64,000 bases of DNA from Campylobacter concisus (GTDB lineage Bacteria > Campylobacterota > Campylobacteria > Campylobacterales > Campylobacteraceae), in NCBI RefSeq assembly GCF_003048905.1, contig NZ_PIRO01000003.1, positions 62,001-126,000 on the forward strand, in the 5' to 3' direction. The position numbers and the translations under genes were made by a program. The notes beneath the pieces were generated by a model. That model was not told the origin of the DNA. It saw nothing but the letters and a program-made list of their open reading frames with translations, and searched no databases. This document shows, one piece after another, positions 47,486 through 57,381 of this stretch. Within the stretch, counting starts at the first letter, position 1. Every line of letters begins with the position of its first letter.

Positions 47486-48691
47486 ATGCAAGATATAGCT
47501 GAAATTTTACAAGAGATAAAACGCGGTGTTGCCGAGATTATTGACTTTGAAAGAGTTGAGAATTTAATAAAAAACTATTATGAAAAAGGTGAAAATTTCT
47601 ATGTAAAGGCTGGCTTTGATCCAACTGCTCCAGACCTTCACTTAGGTCACACAGTCGTTTTAAACAAGATGGCACTTCTTCAAAAGCATGGTGCGATCGT
47701 GCAGTTTTTGATAGGTGACTTCACTGCTCAAATAGGCGATCCAACCGGTAAATCAGCCACCAGAAAAAAGCTAGATCAAGAAACAGTTTTAAAAAATTCC
47801 AAGACTTACGAAGAGCAAGTTTTTAAAATTTTAGATCCAAAAAAGACCGTGATCATGTTTAACTCAAAATGGTCAAATGAGCTTGGAGCTGCTGGAATGA
47901 TAGAGCTAACTAGTACATTTTCAGTCGCTAGAATGCTAGAGCGCGACGACTTTGAAAAAAGGATAAAAGCTGGCAGTCCAATTTCAATTTGTGAATTTAT
48001 GTATCCACTTCTTCAAGGTTATGATAGTGTTGCGATGAAGTGCGATATCGAGATGGGCGGTACGGATCAGAAATTTAACCTTCTAATGGGTAGAACCTTA
48101 CAGCGAACATATAATGTTGGCAAAGAGCAAGCTGTAATAATGATGCCTCTTCTTGAAGGGCTTGATGGTATAAATAAGATGAGCAAAAGTCTTGGAAACT
48201 ATATCGGCGTAACCGAAAATGCAAATGATATGTTTGCAAAAACGCTTAGTATAAGCGATGAGCTAATGTGGCGTTGGTACGAGCTTTTAAGCACAAAAAG
48301 CCTTGGCGAGATAGAAAATTTAATGAACGATGTAAAAAACGGCAAGTATCATCCAAAAAAAGCAAAAGAGGACCTTGCGTACGAGATAACAGCAAGGTAT
48401 CACGGCGAGGAAGCTGCAAAAGCTGCGATGGCTGAGTTTAATAGCGTACACTCTCAAAATCAGCTCCCAACTGACATCAAAGAATTTAGTCTAAAAGCAC
48501 CAGTTTGGATCGTGGAAGCTTTATCGCAGTGTGAGTTAAGTGAGTCAAATTCTCAAGCAAGACGCGACATAAAGGCAAATGCGGTTAGCATTAATCAAGA
48601 AAAGATCAGTGATGAGCAGTTAAAATTAGAAGCAGGTGAATATATCTTGCAAGTCGGAAAGCGTAAATTTGCAAAAGTAAAGGTTGAATAG
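47486..48691 (+). CDS. tyrS: tyrosyl-tRNA synthetase
   Basis: A class I aminoacyl-tRNA synthetase of 401 residues. The HIGH-type motif is [14 protein letters not shown] near 46, the KMSKS loop [15 protein letters not shown] near 226, and a C-terminal S4 domain spans about 335-400 ([20 protein letters not shown]). It is the longer TyrRS form with FKVIDQ-free [16 protein letters not shown] spacing near 109. AGGAGAAAGATA precedes the ATG. Confidence 0.96.
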   Translation: MQDIAEILQEIKRGVAEIIDFERVENLIKNYYEKGENFYVKAGFDPTAPDLHLGHTVVLNKMALLQKHGAIVQFLIGDFTAQIGDPTGKSATRKKLDQETVLKNSKTYEEQVFKILDPKKTVIMFNSKWSNELGAAGMIELTSTFSVARMLERDDFEKRIKAGSPISICEFMYPLLQGYDSVAMKCDIEMGGTDQKFNLLMGRTLQRTYNVGKEQAVIMMPLLEGLDGINKMSKSLGNYIGVTENANDMFAKTLSISDELMWRWYELLSTKSLGEIENLMNDVKNGKYHPKKAKEDLAYEITARYHGEEAAKAAMAEFNSVHSQNQLPTDIKEFSLKAPVWIVEALSQCELSESNSQARRDIKANAVSINQEKISDEQLKLEAGEYILQVGKRKFAKVKVE

Positions 48692-49783
48692 ATGGAGTTA
48701 AAGCCATTAAAAATAGGAAAATATGAGATAAAGTATCCGATATTTCAAGGCGGTATGGGACTTGGTATCAGCTGGGACAAACTAGCTGGTAATGTAAGCT
48801 TAGAAGGCGGTCTTGGAATAATCAGCTCAGTTGGCACAGGATATTATGAAAATCGTAAATTTATAAACAAAGAGCTAAATGCAAAGCCATTTGGAAGTGA
48901 AAATTTCTACTCAACAAGAGGTCTTAGAGCAATTATTGAGAATGCACGAAAAATTTGTGGAGATTTGCCACTTGGCGTAAATATAATGTATGCTGCAAAT
49001 GATTACGCAAGAGTGGTAAAAGACGCTTGTGAAGCCGGTATAAATATCATCGTATCAGGTGCTGGACTACCTACGAATTTGCCAGAATTTACACAAAATT
49101 TTAAAGAGGTTGCACTAGTTCCTATTATCTCAAGTGCAAAAGCGCTAAAGATCATCTGTAAACGTTGGCTACAAAGATATGACCGCTTACCAGATGCTGT
49201 CGTGCTTGAGGGGCCACTAAGCGGCGGACACCAGGGCTTTACTTACGAGCAGTGCCTTGATCCTGAGTTTTCGTTATTCAATCTAATCCCACAAGTAAAA
49301 GCTGAGATAAAAGAGTGGGGCGATTTTCCGCTCATCGCAGCCGGTGGAATTTGGGATAAAAATGATATCGAAAAAGCAATATCGCTAGGAGCAGACGGCG
49401 TTCAAATGGGTACACGCTTTATCGGCACTCATGAGTGTGACGCAGATATTGGCTTTAAAGAAGTGATACTAGCAGCCGAGGAAAAGGACATAGAGCTTAT
49501 AAAAAGTCCAGTTGGCTATCCGGCTCGTGGGATTAGAACAAATTTGATAAATTTGGTAGAAAAAAGGATGGGACCAAAGATCCAGTGCATAAGCAACTGT
49601 GTGAGCCCTTGTCAAAGGGGCAAAGGGGCTAAAGAGGTTGGATATTGCATCGCTGATAGGCTGTTTGACTCATTTAGTGGCAAAAAAGAGACAGGGTTAT
49701 TTTTCACTGGAGCAAACGGGTATAAACTAAAAGAGCTAATAAGTGTAAAAGAGTTAATGCACAAGCTGGTACATGGTGAATGA
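48692..49783 (+). CDS. nitronate monooxygenase-like flavoprotein with a cysteine cluster
   Basis: A 363-residue FMN TIM-barrel protein of the nitronate monooxygenase/FabK-like family: YPIFQGGMGLGISWDKLAGN near 14, PLGVNIMYAANDYARVV near 92, VVLEGPLSGGHQGFT near 170, and the phosphate-binding FPLIAAGGIWDKNDIEKAIS near 212 with GADGVQMGTRFIGTHEC. Near 292 it has CISNCVSPC followed by GYCIADRL, that is Cx3Cx3Cx11C, which could hold an iron-sulfur cluster. The actual substrate is unknown. Its ATG directly follows the tyrS stop, and the amidase gene overlaps its end. Confidence 0.82.
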   Translation: MELKPLKIGKYEIKYPIFQGGMGLGISWDKLAGNVSLEGGLGIISSVGTGYYENRKFINKELNAKPFGSENFYSTRGLRAIIENARKICGDLPLGVNIMYAANDYARVVKDACEAGINIIVSGAGLPTNLPEFTQNFKEVALVPIISSAKALKIICKRWLQRYDRLPDAVVLEGPLSGGHQGFTYEQCLDPEFSLFNLIPQVKAEIKEWGDFPLIAAGGIWDKNDIEKAISLGADGVQMGTRFIGTHECDADIGFKEVILAAEEKDIELIKSPVGYPARGIRTNLINLVEKRMGPKIQCISNCVSPCQRGKGAKEVGYCIADRLFDSFSGKKETGLFFTGANGYKLKELISVKELMHKLVHGE

Positions 49784-51222
49784 AACGAGCGATAATCCTC
49801 TTTTTTATTGTTTGTAATTTTCTTTTTGCTGCGACAAATTCAGAGATATTTGCAAAATTTGATAAAAATTTTGCCAGCTCAAGCAGAAGTGCAAAGATTA
49901 AATTTCACAACGATATAAAAGACATCTATGTCGACGCGATCATAAAAAACGATAAAAATATAAAAAAACAAGCACTCACAAGACTCATAACCAGCTCGAA
50001 ATCGCTTGGTTTTGATTCAAGTGGGTATATAAAAGATCTAAATGCACTAAATGGCGTAAAGAGCGCTAGTACGCCTGGCACCGCTACTTTGACGCTGCTT
50101 AGTGCAACCAAGGTAAATGACACTTTGGTGCTTAAGTTTAATACAAAAATTGATACCGCAAAACTAAAAACATCCTTTTTAAAGCAGCAAAATACATATA
50201 AAAACATTATGGATATTGACGGTAGATTAAATGGCAATCCGCTAACTTATAAAAATTTCATATCTGATTACATTCACATCTCGCAGTATGATAAAAATAC
50301 CGTTAGAGTTATTTTTTCTGATAAGATCCAAAAGACTATAAAAGCAAATGCAACAGGTGATTTACTCATAATAAGTACACAAAATTTTATCTCAAACGAA
50401 AATGTAAAAACGCCACTTCATAAAACTAAAAACAAAAATGAAGAAGTGCCACACAAAGAGCCTGAGCCAAATTTAAAGCCTCAGCCTGCACAAAGTGAGC
50501 CAGTGGCAGCACCTTTGCCACCAGTTGCGACTGGTAAATTTTCACGCAATAAAACGATCGTCATCGACCCAGGGCATGGCGGCACTGATCCAGGTGCAGT
50601 AAATGGCAAGCTTCAGGAAAAAACTGCGGTTTTAGGTGTAGCCAAAAAACTTGGCGACATACTAAAAGCACGTGGTTACAAGGTCTATTTTACTAGATCA
50701 ACCGATGTCTTTATAAATTTAAGAACAAGAACAAAATTTGCAAATGATAAGATGGCTGATCTTTTTGTTTCTATTCACGCAAATGCCGCTCCAAATGCCA
50801 CAAAGGCAAAAAGTATGCACGGCATTGAGACATTTTTCTTATCGCCTGCAAGAAGCGAACGTAGCAAAAACGCGGCTGCGCTTGAAAATAAATCAGATAT
50901 CGAAGAGATGAATTACTTTTCGCAGCAGACGTTTCTAAACGTGCTAAACCGCGAGAAGATCATCGCGTCAAACAAGCTTGGCATCGATATCCAAAAAGAA
51001 ATTTTAGCAAGTGCTAGAAAGGTCTATGCTGCAAGTGATGGTAGTGTGAGAGAGGCGCCGTTTTGGGTGCTTGTAGGCGCTCTTATGCCAGCAGTTCTTG
51101 TTGAGATCGGCTATATCACGCATCCAGTCGAGGGTGAAAAGCTCTTTAATGATGCCTATCAAAACGCTCTTGCAAATGGCATTGCAAACGGCATTGACGG
51201 ATATTTTGCAAAAAATAGATGA
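49780..51222 (+). CDS. amiA: N-acetylmuramoyl-L-alanine amidase (AmiA/AmiC type)
   Basis: A 480-residue exported zinc amidase. A signal peptide (AIILFFIVCNFLFA) leads into a helical region, a beta-rich AMIN-like domain (about 95-215) and a proline-rich linker. The Amidase_3 domain begins KTIVIDPGHGGTDPGAVNG near 261 (zinc His), with ADLFVSIHANAAPN near 327 (second His) and the catalytic Glu in PAVLVEIGYITHPVEGE near 437. It splits daughter-cell peptidoglycan and shapes the cell. It is a likely target of the EnvC-like activator at 43058. Confidence 0.92.
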   Translation: MKRAIILFFIVCNFLFAATNSEIFAKFDKNFASSSRSAKIKFHNDIKDIYVDAIIKNDKNIKKQALTRLITSSKSLGFDSSGYIKDLNALNGVKSASTPGTATLTLLSATKVNDTLVLKFNTKIDTAKLKTSFLKQQNTYKNIMDIDGRLNGNPLTYKNFISDYIHISQYDKNTVRVIFSDKIQKTIKANATGDLLIISTQNFISNENVKTPLHKTKNKNEEVPHKEPEPNLKPQPAQSEPVAAPLPPVATGKFSRNKTIVIDPGHGGTDPGAVNGKLQEKTAVLGVAKKLGDILKARGYKVYFTRSTDVFINLRTRTKFANDKMADLFVSIHANAAPNATKAKSMHGIETFFLSPARSERSKNAAALENKSDIEEMNYFSQQTFLNVLNREKIIASNKLGIDIQKEILASARKVYAASDGSVREAPFWVLVGALMPAVLVEIGYITHPVEGEKLFNDAYQNALANGIANGIDGYFAKNR

Positions 51223-53087
51223 AAAATGCAAATTTAAGCTTTAAAGGGCAAATTCCATTTAACGAGGAGTTTGGCGATATCTATTTCAATACCGACAAAC
51301 CTTGGCTTGAGAGCGAATTTGTCTTTGCAAGTGCACTTGATGAAATTTGGCAGAGTAAAGATAGCTTCGTCATCGCTGAGACAGGATTTGGTGCCGGGCT
51401 AAATTTCTTCACACTTTGTAAGAAATTTAAAAATAGTTCTAAAAAACTTCACTTTGTTAGCATCGAAAAAAGCCCTATTAAAAAAGAAGATATTTTAAAA
51501 ATTTATGAAAATTTAGGCATTTTTAAAGCTTATGCTAGAAAGCTGGTTTCGCTCTATCCACCTCTTATTGAGGGCATACACCGTATAAATTTTGCCCCAA
51601 ATATCACACTTGATCTTTGCTACGGCGAGGCTAAAGAAATTTTACCTGAGCTTGATTTTAGCGCTGACATCTGGTTTCTAGATGGCTTTGCTCCAAGTAA
51701 AAATGACTCGATCTGGAGCGAAGAAATTTTTAGACAGATCGCAAGACTAAGCAGGGTTGGTACGATTGCTAGAACCTATTCATGCGCAAAAATAGTAAAA
51801 GACGGGCTAAAGGGCGCTGGCTTTTTGCTAAGCCTAAAAGAGGGTTACGCTAGAAAACGTCAGATGAGTAGTGCCGTGCTAGAGAAAAAGGATGAAAATT
51901 TAAAGGATGCTTGGTTTGTGAGATGCGAACCAGTTGCTAGTGTAAATGGTAAAACAGCGCTTATCATAGGAGCTGGCGTGGCTGGACTTGCAACAGCTGG
52001 CGAGCTAGCCAAAAATGGCTTTAAAGTGGTGATCGCCGAGGCAAAGGTCGAAGTGGCTACAAATGGCTCTGGTAATCACTGTGGCGCTTTGATGCCGTTA
52101 GCTACCAAGCCCGGGGTAAATTTAGGCCGCATGCATTTAAACGCATTTTTGCAAGCAGTGAGATTTTACAAGGCAACTTTGCCAAAAAGCCTTATTAAAT
52201 TTAGTGGCTGCATCGACTACGCATTTGATGATGAGCTCATCAAAAGATATGGCTCGTGGCAAACTCAAAGCGTAGAGGATATTTTTAAATTTGATGAGAA
52301 CTTAAAGCCATATCCTGGGATATTTATAAAAGACGGTGCATACGCTAGGCCAAGAGAAATTTGTAAATTTCTCTCAAGCAACTTTGAAATTTTATTTAAT
52401 CACGAGTATGAGAGTAGGGCGCATCTACAAAACGGCAAGATTAGCGTTAAATTTAAAAACGGCAAAAGCTTGGAGGCTGACATCTTGGTCTTTTGCACTG
52501 GCAGTAAGAGCAGTGAAATTTTTAATGGCTACGACATGCAAATAAGTAGTGTCCGTGGCCAAGTAACCCACTTAAAACCAGTGCTAAAAAATGCCATGCC
52601 GCTAAGCGCAAAAGGCTACATCTGCCCAGTCATTAAAGGAGTGCAAGTTATCGGCGCTACTTATACCAGAAATGAAATTTGTGATACGCCTAAAGTTGAG
52701 GATAATACTAAAAATTTAAGCGATGTAAGCGAGTTTTTCGACATCAAAAAAGCCACCATTATCGGTTCACGTGTGGGATATAGGAGCTATAGTGGAGACA
52801 GATTTCCGATAATTGGCGCCTTGCATGACGAAGAATTTTACAAGCAAAACTACAAAGGGCTATTTTGGAGCAAAAATAGAGATAACAATCCAAAAGCAAG
52901 CTACGAAAAAAATGTCTTTGTAAATTTTGCTCACGGCTCGCGAGGTCTTTGCACAGCAATACTTGGAGCAAATTTGATAGCTGATCTTGCGCTTGATCGC
53001 CCACTTTGTATAGAAAGATCGCTATTTCATGAGCTTCATCCAGCTAGATTTTTGATAAGAAAACTAAAAAAGGGATTAAAATTTTAA
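51219..53087 (+). CDS. mnmC: bifunctional tRNA-modifying enzyme MnmC
   Basis: A 622-residue two-domain enzyme. Residues 1-230 are the MnmC2-type methyltransferase (VIAETGFGAGLNFFTLCKKF near 50, ADIWFLDGFAPSKNDSIWSE near 151). From about 245 the FAD-dependent MnmC1 oxidoreductase begins with ALIIGAGVAGLATAGELAKN, and ends with YRSYSGDRFPIIGALHD and FAHGSRGLCTAILGANLIAD. It finishes the mnm5s2U34 wobble modification of tRNA. It overlaps the amidase stop as ATGA. Confidence 0.93.
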   Translation: MKNANLSFKGQIPFNEEFGDIYFNTDKPWLESEFVFASALDEIWQSKDSFVIAETGFGAGLNFFTLCKKFKNSSKKLHFVSIEKSPIKKEDILKIYENLGIFKAYARKLVSLYPPLIEGIHRINFAPNITLDLCYGEAKEILPELDFSADIWFLDGFAPSKNDSIWSEEIFRQIARLSRVGTIARTYSCAKIVKDGLKGAGFLLSLKEGYARKRQMSSAVLEKKDENLKDAWFVRCEPVASVNGKTALIIGAGVAGLATAGELAKNGFKVVIAEAKVEVATNGSGNHCGALMPLATKPGVNLGRMHLNAFLQAVRFYKATLPKSLIKFSGCIDYAFDDELIKRYGSWQTQSVEDIFKFDENLKPYPGIFIKDGAYARPREICKFLSSNFEILFNHEYESRAHLQNGKISVKFKNGKSLEADILVFCTGSKSSEIFNGYDMQISSVRGQVTHLKPVLKNAMPLSAKGYICPVIKGVQVIGATYTRNEICDTPKVEDNTKNLSDVSEFFDIKKATIIGSRVGYRSYSGDRFPIIGALHDEEFYKQNYKGLFWSKNRDNNPKASYEKNVFVNFAHGSRGLCTAILGANLIADLALDRPLCIERSLFHELHPARFLIRKLKKGLKF

Positions 53088-53099
53088 GAGAGAATTAGC

Positions 53100-53132
53100 A
53101 GAAATTCCTAGCACAAGATACTAGGAATTTCT
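53100..53132. terminator. bidirectional terminator between mnmC and putP
   Basis: A perfect 12-base stem AGAAATTCCTAG/CTAGGAATTTCT around a 9-base loop, between two convergent genes. A second small stem near 53141-53155 (AGGCTT with AAGCCT) overlaps the end of putP. Confidence 0.75.
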
Positions 53133-53145
53133 TGTAAGTTTAGGC

Positions 53146-54633
53146 TTAAAGCCTTGTTTTCATCTTTTCAAATTCATCTTTTATAATTTGCTCGTGAGGT
53201 TCGCTCGTCATTTTATTTATCGCATCTCCCCAGATGCTTACGCTAATGATCGCTATGCAAGACGCTATGATGCCAGGCAAAATTTCATAAACATAAGCGT
53301 TTAGCCCTGAAGTGATCCAAAATATTACTGTCGCACCTCCAGCTATCATACCAGCTAATGCTCCGAGTGCACTCATGCGCTTCCAGTAAAGGCTAAAAAG
53401 CAGCACCGGTCCAAAGCTCGCACCAAATCCAGCCCAAGCGTTGCCAACGACGTTTAGAACATTATCTGTCGAGATAAAGGCGAGTATGGTAGCAACTATG
53501 GCTACTACTACGACAGCATAGCGACTGATCGCTGTTTGTGTATTTTGACTAATCTCTTTTTTATAGAATGCAAAGATAAAGTCCTTTGTTACCGAGCTAG
53601 ATGTAACTAAAAGCTGACTTGAGATGGTACTCATTATCGCTGAAAGTACAGCTGAGATGATAATGCCTATAAAAAATGGTGGGAAAAGTAGCTCACCAAG
53701 CTTTAAAAACACCGTCTCAGGATCACTAAGACCGCCTCTTTGACTAAAGTAGACAAAGCCGATAAGTCCGCTCATAATCGCACCAAGCAACCCAATGCTC
53801 ATCCAGCCAATGCCGATCCTTCTTGCTTTAGCAAGCTCTTTTGAATCGCGTATCGCCATAAATCTAACAATGATATGTGGCTGGCCAAAATAGCCAAATC
53901 CCCAAGCCATAAGTCCTAAAATTCCCCAAAAAGTTTGATCTCTAAATGGATTTAGGTGATTTGCATCAAGCTTGCTTATCTCTTTTAGTAAATTTGTATC
54001 ACTTGGCAAGTCTAAATTTAGATATGCTACGACTGGGATCGAGACTAGGACACAAAACATCAAAAGCCCCTGAAATGCGTCAGTTATACTAACTGCTTTA
54101 AATCCACCAAAAAATGTGTAAAAGACCACGATGACAAGTGTAAAGACCGCTCCGTAGGCAAATTTTAAACCAAAAAAGCTCTCAAATGTCTTTCCTCCAG
54201 CGATGATACCGCTACTTACATAAAGTGTGAAAAATATCAAAATGATAAGACCAGAGATGATTCTTAAAATTTTAGTCCTATCTTTAAAGCGATTTTCTAA
54301 AAAGTCTGGTATCGTGATGCTATCACTCGCAACTTCAGTGTAAATTCTAAGCCTCTTTGCTAAAAATAAATAGTTGCAGTAAGCTCCAATGATAAGACCG
54401 ATTATCATCCACACATTTGCTATGCCAGTTGCGTATAATGCTCCGGGCACGCCAAGTAGCATCCAACCACTCATATCAGAAGCACCAGCACTAAGTGCAG
54501 TAACTACTGGACCCATTCGACGGTTATCTAGCAGATACTCGTTCATACTTGCATTTTTATCGTAGAAATATCGTCCGATAAAGAGCAAAAAGCCAAAATA
54601 GATGGCGATGGCTAAATAAGACCCAAAGCTCAT
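53146..54633 (-). CDS. putP: sodium/proline symporter
   Basis: A 495-residue SSS-family symporter with about 13 membrane spans. The PutP features are ALSAGASDMSGWMLLGVPGA near 47 (sodium and substrate site), GRYFYDKNASMNEYLLDNRR near 20, FGYFGQPHIIVRFMAIRDSK near 250, and ISAVLSAIMSTISSQLLVTS near 327. It imports proline, which can be a carbon source in campylobacters. It is a single-gene unit, divergent from the ABC transporter operon. Confidence 0.92.
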   Translation of the reverse strand: MSFGSYLAIAIYFGFLLFIGRYFYDKNASMNEYLLDNRRMGPVVTALSAGASDMSGWMLLGVPGALYATGIANVWMIIGLIIGAYCNYLFLAKRLRIYTEVASDSITIPDFLENRFKDRTKILRIISGLIILIFFTLYVSSGIIAGGKTFESFFGLKFAYGAVFTLVIVVFYTFFGGFKAVSITDAFQGLLMFCVLVSIPVVAYLNLDLPSDTNLLKEISKLDANHLNPFRDQTFWGILGLMAWGFGYFGQPHIIVRFMAIRDSKELAKARRIGIGWMSIGLLGAIMSGLIGFVYFSQRGGLSDPETVFLKLGELLFPPFFIGIIISAVLSAIMSTISSQLLVTSSSVTKDFIFAFYKKEISQNTQTAISRYAVVVVAIVATILAFISTDNVLNVVGNAWAGFGASFGPVLLFSLYWKRMSALGALAGMIAGGATVIFWITSGLNAYVYEILPGIIASCIAIISVSIWGDAINKMTSEPHEQIIKDEFEKMKTRL

Positions 54634-54783
54634 AAATTTCCTTTCAAATTAAGATAAATGGCTTATGTTAATATAAATTTTTTTAAATTACAACATTCGG
54701 TGCCGATCCTTAAACACTTTTAAGCAAAATGATATAAATTTTTTCGTATTATTTAAAGCCATATTTTAAAGAGAAGGACAAAG

Positions 54784-55494
54784 TTGAAGGCTCAAAATTT
54801 AGCTAAATTTCTATTTTTTATAATAATTGTCTCACTTGGAGCATATTTTTTCTATCCAAGAAATCTTAGTGAGGCTCAAGAGATCGCTTATATCAAAAGT
54901 TATGGAGTGACTTTAGGGCTTACTATAGGCGGTATTGCCATAGGCATAACACTTGGATTTACCTTGGCGTTTATTAAATTTTTAAATATTAAAGTCTTAA
55001 ATTTTATAATCGATGAATATATCGATATCTTACGTGGAACACCTGTAATACTTCAACTTTTAATATTTTCAGTTGTCATTTTTGCAACATGGAGTGATAA
55101 TTTTTATGTAGCTCTCATCGCACTTGGACTAAATAGTTCTGCTTATGTGGCCGAGATCGTGCGAAGTGGCATAAACAGTGTCGATAAAGGACAAATGGAA
55201 GCGGCTCGTGCGATGGGCCTAAACTACTATGTTTCGATGCGCGAGATAGTTTTTCCACAAGCTACAAAAAATATCTTACCAGCTCTTGCAAATGAGTTTA
55301 TCTCACTTTTTAAAGAGACATCAGTCGTGGGCTATATAAGCGTCGTTGATATCACGATGCAAAGTAAGAGCTTGCAAGCGGTCTTTTATAGTCCAGAGCC
55401 AGTCATTTTTACAGGCATTGTCTATTATGTGAGTGTTAAATTTTTTACACTTTTGACAAAACTACTTGAGAGGAGATTAAACCGCCATGATTGA
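54784..55494 (+). CDS. polar amino-acid ABC transporter permease
   Basis: A 236-residue HisM/GlnP-type permease with about five membrane spans. Key parts are YGVTLGLTIGGIAIGITLGF near 40, YIDILRGTPVILQLLIF near 80, and the EAA loop GQMEAARAMGLNYYVSMREI near 135 that docks on the ATPase. TTG 54784 is the start, with AAGGA 5 bases ahead. It is the first gene of a permease-ATPase-binding protein operon and overlaps the ATPase gene by 8 bases. Confidence 0.9.
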   Translation: MKAQNLAKFLFFIIIVSLGAYFFYPRNLSEAQEIAYIKSYGVTLGLTIGGIAIGITLGFTLAFIKFLNIKVLNFIIDEYIDILRGTPVILQLLIFSVVIFATWSDNFYVALIALGLNSSAYVAEIVRSGINSVDKGQMEAARAMGLNYYVSMREIVFPQATKNILPALANEFISLFKETSVVGYISVVDITMQSKSLQAVFYSPEPVIFTGIVYYVSVKFFTLLTKLLERRLNRHD

Positions 55495-56215
55495 GATTAA
55501 AAATTTAAACAAAAGTTATGGCGATTTGCGTGTTTTAAATGATATTAGCATAGATATAAAAAAGGGTGAAGTTATAGCAATAATTGGTCCAAGTGGTGGT
55601 GGAAAAAGTACATTTTTACGCTGCATAAACCGCCTTGAGGAGCCAGATAGTGGATACATAAAGATAAATGGCGAAGATATCCTCAATAAAAAATCAGATA
55701 TAAATAAAATTCGCCAAAAAGTGAGCATGGTTTTTCAGCACTTTAATCTTTTTGCAAATAAAAACGTCTTGCAAAATTTAACCCTAGCTCCGATAAAAGC
55801 GGGAATTTTAGATAAAGCAAGTGCAGAAAAAAGAGCCGATGAGTTACTAAAAAGCGTGGGTCTAAGCGATAAGAAATTTGCCTATCCACACAAGCTCTCA
55901 GGCGGACAGAAACAACGTATTGCGATCGCTAGAAGCCTAGCGATGGAGCCAGAAGTGATACTTTTTGATGAACCGACAAGTGCGCTTGATCCTGAGATGA
56001 TCGGAGAGGTGCTTGATATTATGAAAGATGTTGCTGCAAGGGGCATAACGATGCTTGTGGTTACCCATGAAATGGGCTTTGCAAGGAATGTAGCAAATAG
56101 AATTTTCTTTATGGATAAAGGCAGAATCGCAGTTGATGACACACCAAAAAATGTCTTTACAAATCCGCAACATGAGCGTTTAAAAGAGTTTTTAGGCAAA
56201 ATTTTAAATCATTAA
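55487..56215 (+). CDS. polar amino-acid ABC transporter ATPase
   Basis: A 242-residue GlnQ/HisP-type ATPase: Walker A IIGPSGGGKSTFLRCINRLE near 32, Q-loop VSMVFQHFNLFANKNVLQNL near 79, signature HKLSGGQKQRIAIARSLAME near 131, Walker B VILFDEPTSALDPEMIGEVL near 156 and VVTHEMGFARNVANRIFFMD near 192. All catalytic residues are intact. It is followed 11 bases later by the binding-protein gene. Confidence 0.93.
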   Translation: MIEIKNLNKSYGDLRVLNDISIDIKKGEVIAIIGPSGGGKSTFLRCINRLEEPDSGYIKINGEDILNKKSDINKIRQKVSMVFQHFNLFANKNVLQNLTLAPIKAGILDKASAEKRADELLKSVGLSDKKFAYPHKLSGGQKQRIAIARSLAMEPEVILFDEPTSALDPEMIGEVLDIMKDVAARGITMLVVTHEMGFARNVANRIFFMDKGRIAVDDTPKNVFTNPQHERLKEFLGKILNH

Positions 56216-56226
56216 AGGAGTAGAAA

Positions 56227-57000
56227 ATGAGTAAAATTTTAAAATTTTTGATGGCAAGCTTGGTTTTATTTTTACTAGGTTGTGGCGATGATGCTAATAA
56301 AAAAAATGCAGTAAATAATGCCGAAGAAGCTAGTAAAAATGTAGTTTATAAAGTTGGCTCGAGCGCTGATTATCCACCTTTTGAATATCTTGATGAAAAC
56401 AATAAAATTGTTGGCTTTGAGATAGATTTATTAAATGAGATCACCAAAAAAACTGGAATAAAATTTGATGTTGCAAATATGAGCTTTGATGGACTAATAT
56501 CAGCATTAAAAACCGGTAAAATTGATATTGCCATAAGCGGAATGAGTGCAACTGATGAGAGAAGAAAATCGGTTGATTTCACCAAGCCATATTATTTTTC
56601 AGAAAATTTATTTATCCGCAAAAAAGGCTCAGATGTAAATAAAGACAACCTTAAGGATAAGAAAATTTCAGCCCAAGTAGGAACATTGCAAGAAGAAGCA
56701 GCCAAAAGCATAACTACTAAGTCGATACCTGCTGAAAATGTAGCAGCTGCCATCATGTCACTAAACGCTGGTAAAATCGACGTTGTACTAACTGATAGTC
56801 CGATAGGGGTTGAATATTTAAAACAAAATCCAGATTTGGAAGAATTTTTAAGAGTTCCTGATGGCACGGAAGGATTTGCAATGGCGTTTGATAAAGGCAA
56901 ACACACTGAGCTTATCAAGAAGATAGACGCAGCAATCGATGAGCTACAAAAATCTGGCGAATTTGACAAAATGCTAGATAAATATGGATTAAAGAAATAA
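56227..57000 (+). CDS. amino-acid-binding lipoprotein of the ABC transporter
   Basis: A 257-residue family 3 solute-binding protein with a lipobox FLLGCGDD (Cys near 19), so it is tethered to the inner membrane. Ligand-fold landmarks are YPPFEYLDENNKIVGFEIDL near 55, MSFDGLISALKTGKIDIAIS near 84 and MSATDERRKSVDFTKPYYFS near 105. It is closely similar to the unanchored binding protein at 59529. The amino acid cannot be assigned with confidence; basic amino acids, cysteine or histidine are all possible. A strong terminator follows. Confidence 0.9.
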   Translation: MSKILKFLMASLVLFLLGCGDDANKKNAVNNAEEASKNVVYKVGSSADYPPFEYLDENNKIVGFEIDLLNEITKKTGIKFDVANMSFDGLISALKTGKIDIAISGMSATDERRKSVDFTKPYYFSENLFIRKKGSDVNKDNLKDKKISAQVGTLQEEAAKSITTKSIPAENVAAAIMSLNAGKIDVVLTDSPIGVEYLKQNPDLEEFLRVPDGTEGFAMAFDKGKHTELIKKIDAAIDELQKSGEFDKMLDKYGLKK

Positions 57001-57014
57001 ATCTAAATACAAAA

Positions 57015-57043
57015 TTTGCAGAGAAGCAGGAATTCTCTGCAAA
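57015..57043 (+). terminator. intrinsic terminator of the ABC transporter operon
   Basis: TTTGCAGAGAA and TTCTCTGCAAA form a perfect 11-base stem with a 7-base loop, 15 bases after the binding-protein stop. A TTTTTT tract follows slightly downstream. Confidence 0.8.
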
Positions 57044-57129
57044 AAACTCACTTTTTTCTAATTTTTAAAATTTAACATCTTTTAAAAGTAAAATTAATAA
57101 AATGACTTAATTATTTTCAAGGAGAAAAA

Positions 57130-57318
57130 ATGGAGCTTCTCAGGATGAGAACGGCATTTATTTTAAATGTGCTATTTTCTATTTGCATGTATCACAATTT
57201 TGTTAAAAAAATCCTAATAATTAATAAAGCTAAATTTAAATTAAAATTTTACATAAATAGGCTAATCAATATTTTTTATAAAAGCAACCAAAAGTATTTT
57301 TTGGTTGATGAATTTTAA
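57130..57318 (+). CDS. small hypothetical protein (62 residues)
   Basis: A short ORF with a good ribosome site, AAGGAGAAAAA, directly before ATG 57130. The product is very basic and has one hydrophobic stretch, TAFILNVLFSICMY (about residues 8-21), so it could be a small membrane protein. It is its own unit: one terminator lies upstream (57015-57043) and another begins 5 bases after its stop (57323-57346). No family is recognised, and a decayed gene start cannot be excluded. Confidence 0.4.
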   Translation: MELLRMRTAFILNVLFSICMYHNFVKKILIINKAKFKLKFYINRLINIFYKSNQKYFLVDEF

Positions 57319-57322
57319 GTAT

Positions 57323-57346
57323 TAAAGTCGTATGACTTTATTTTTT
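57323..57346 (+). terminator. intrinsic terminator after the small ORF
   Basis: TAAAGTC and GACTTTA pair around GTAT and are followed at once by TTTTTT. Confidence 0.8.
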
Positions 57347-57381
57347 GAAGCAGATATTAAGAAAAACTAAAAGGAGAGAAA

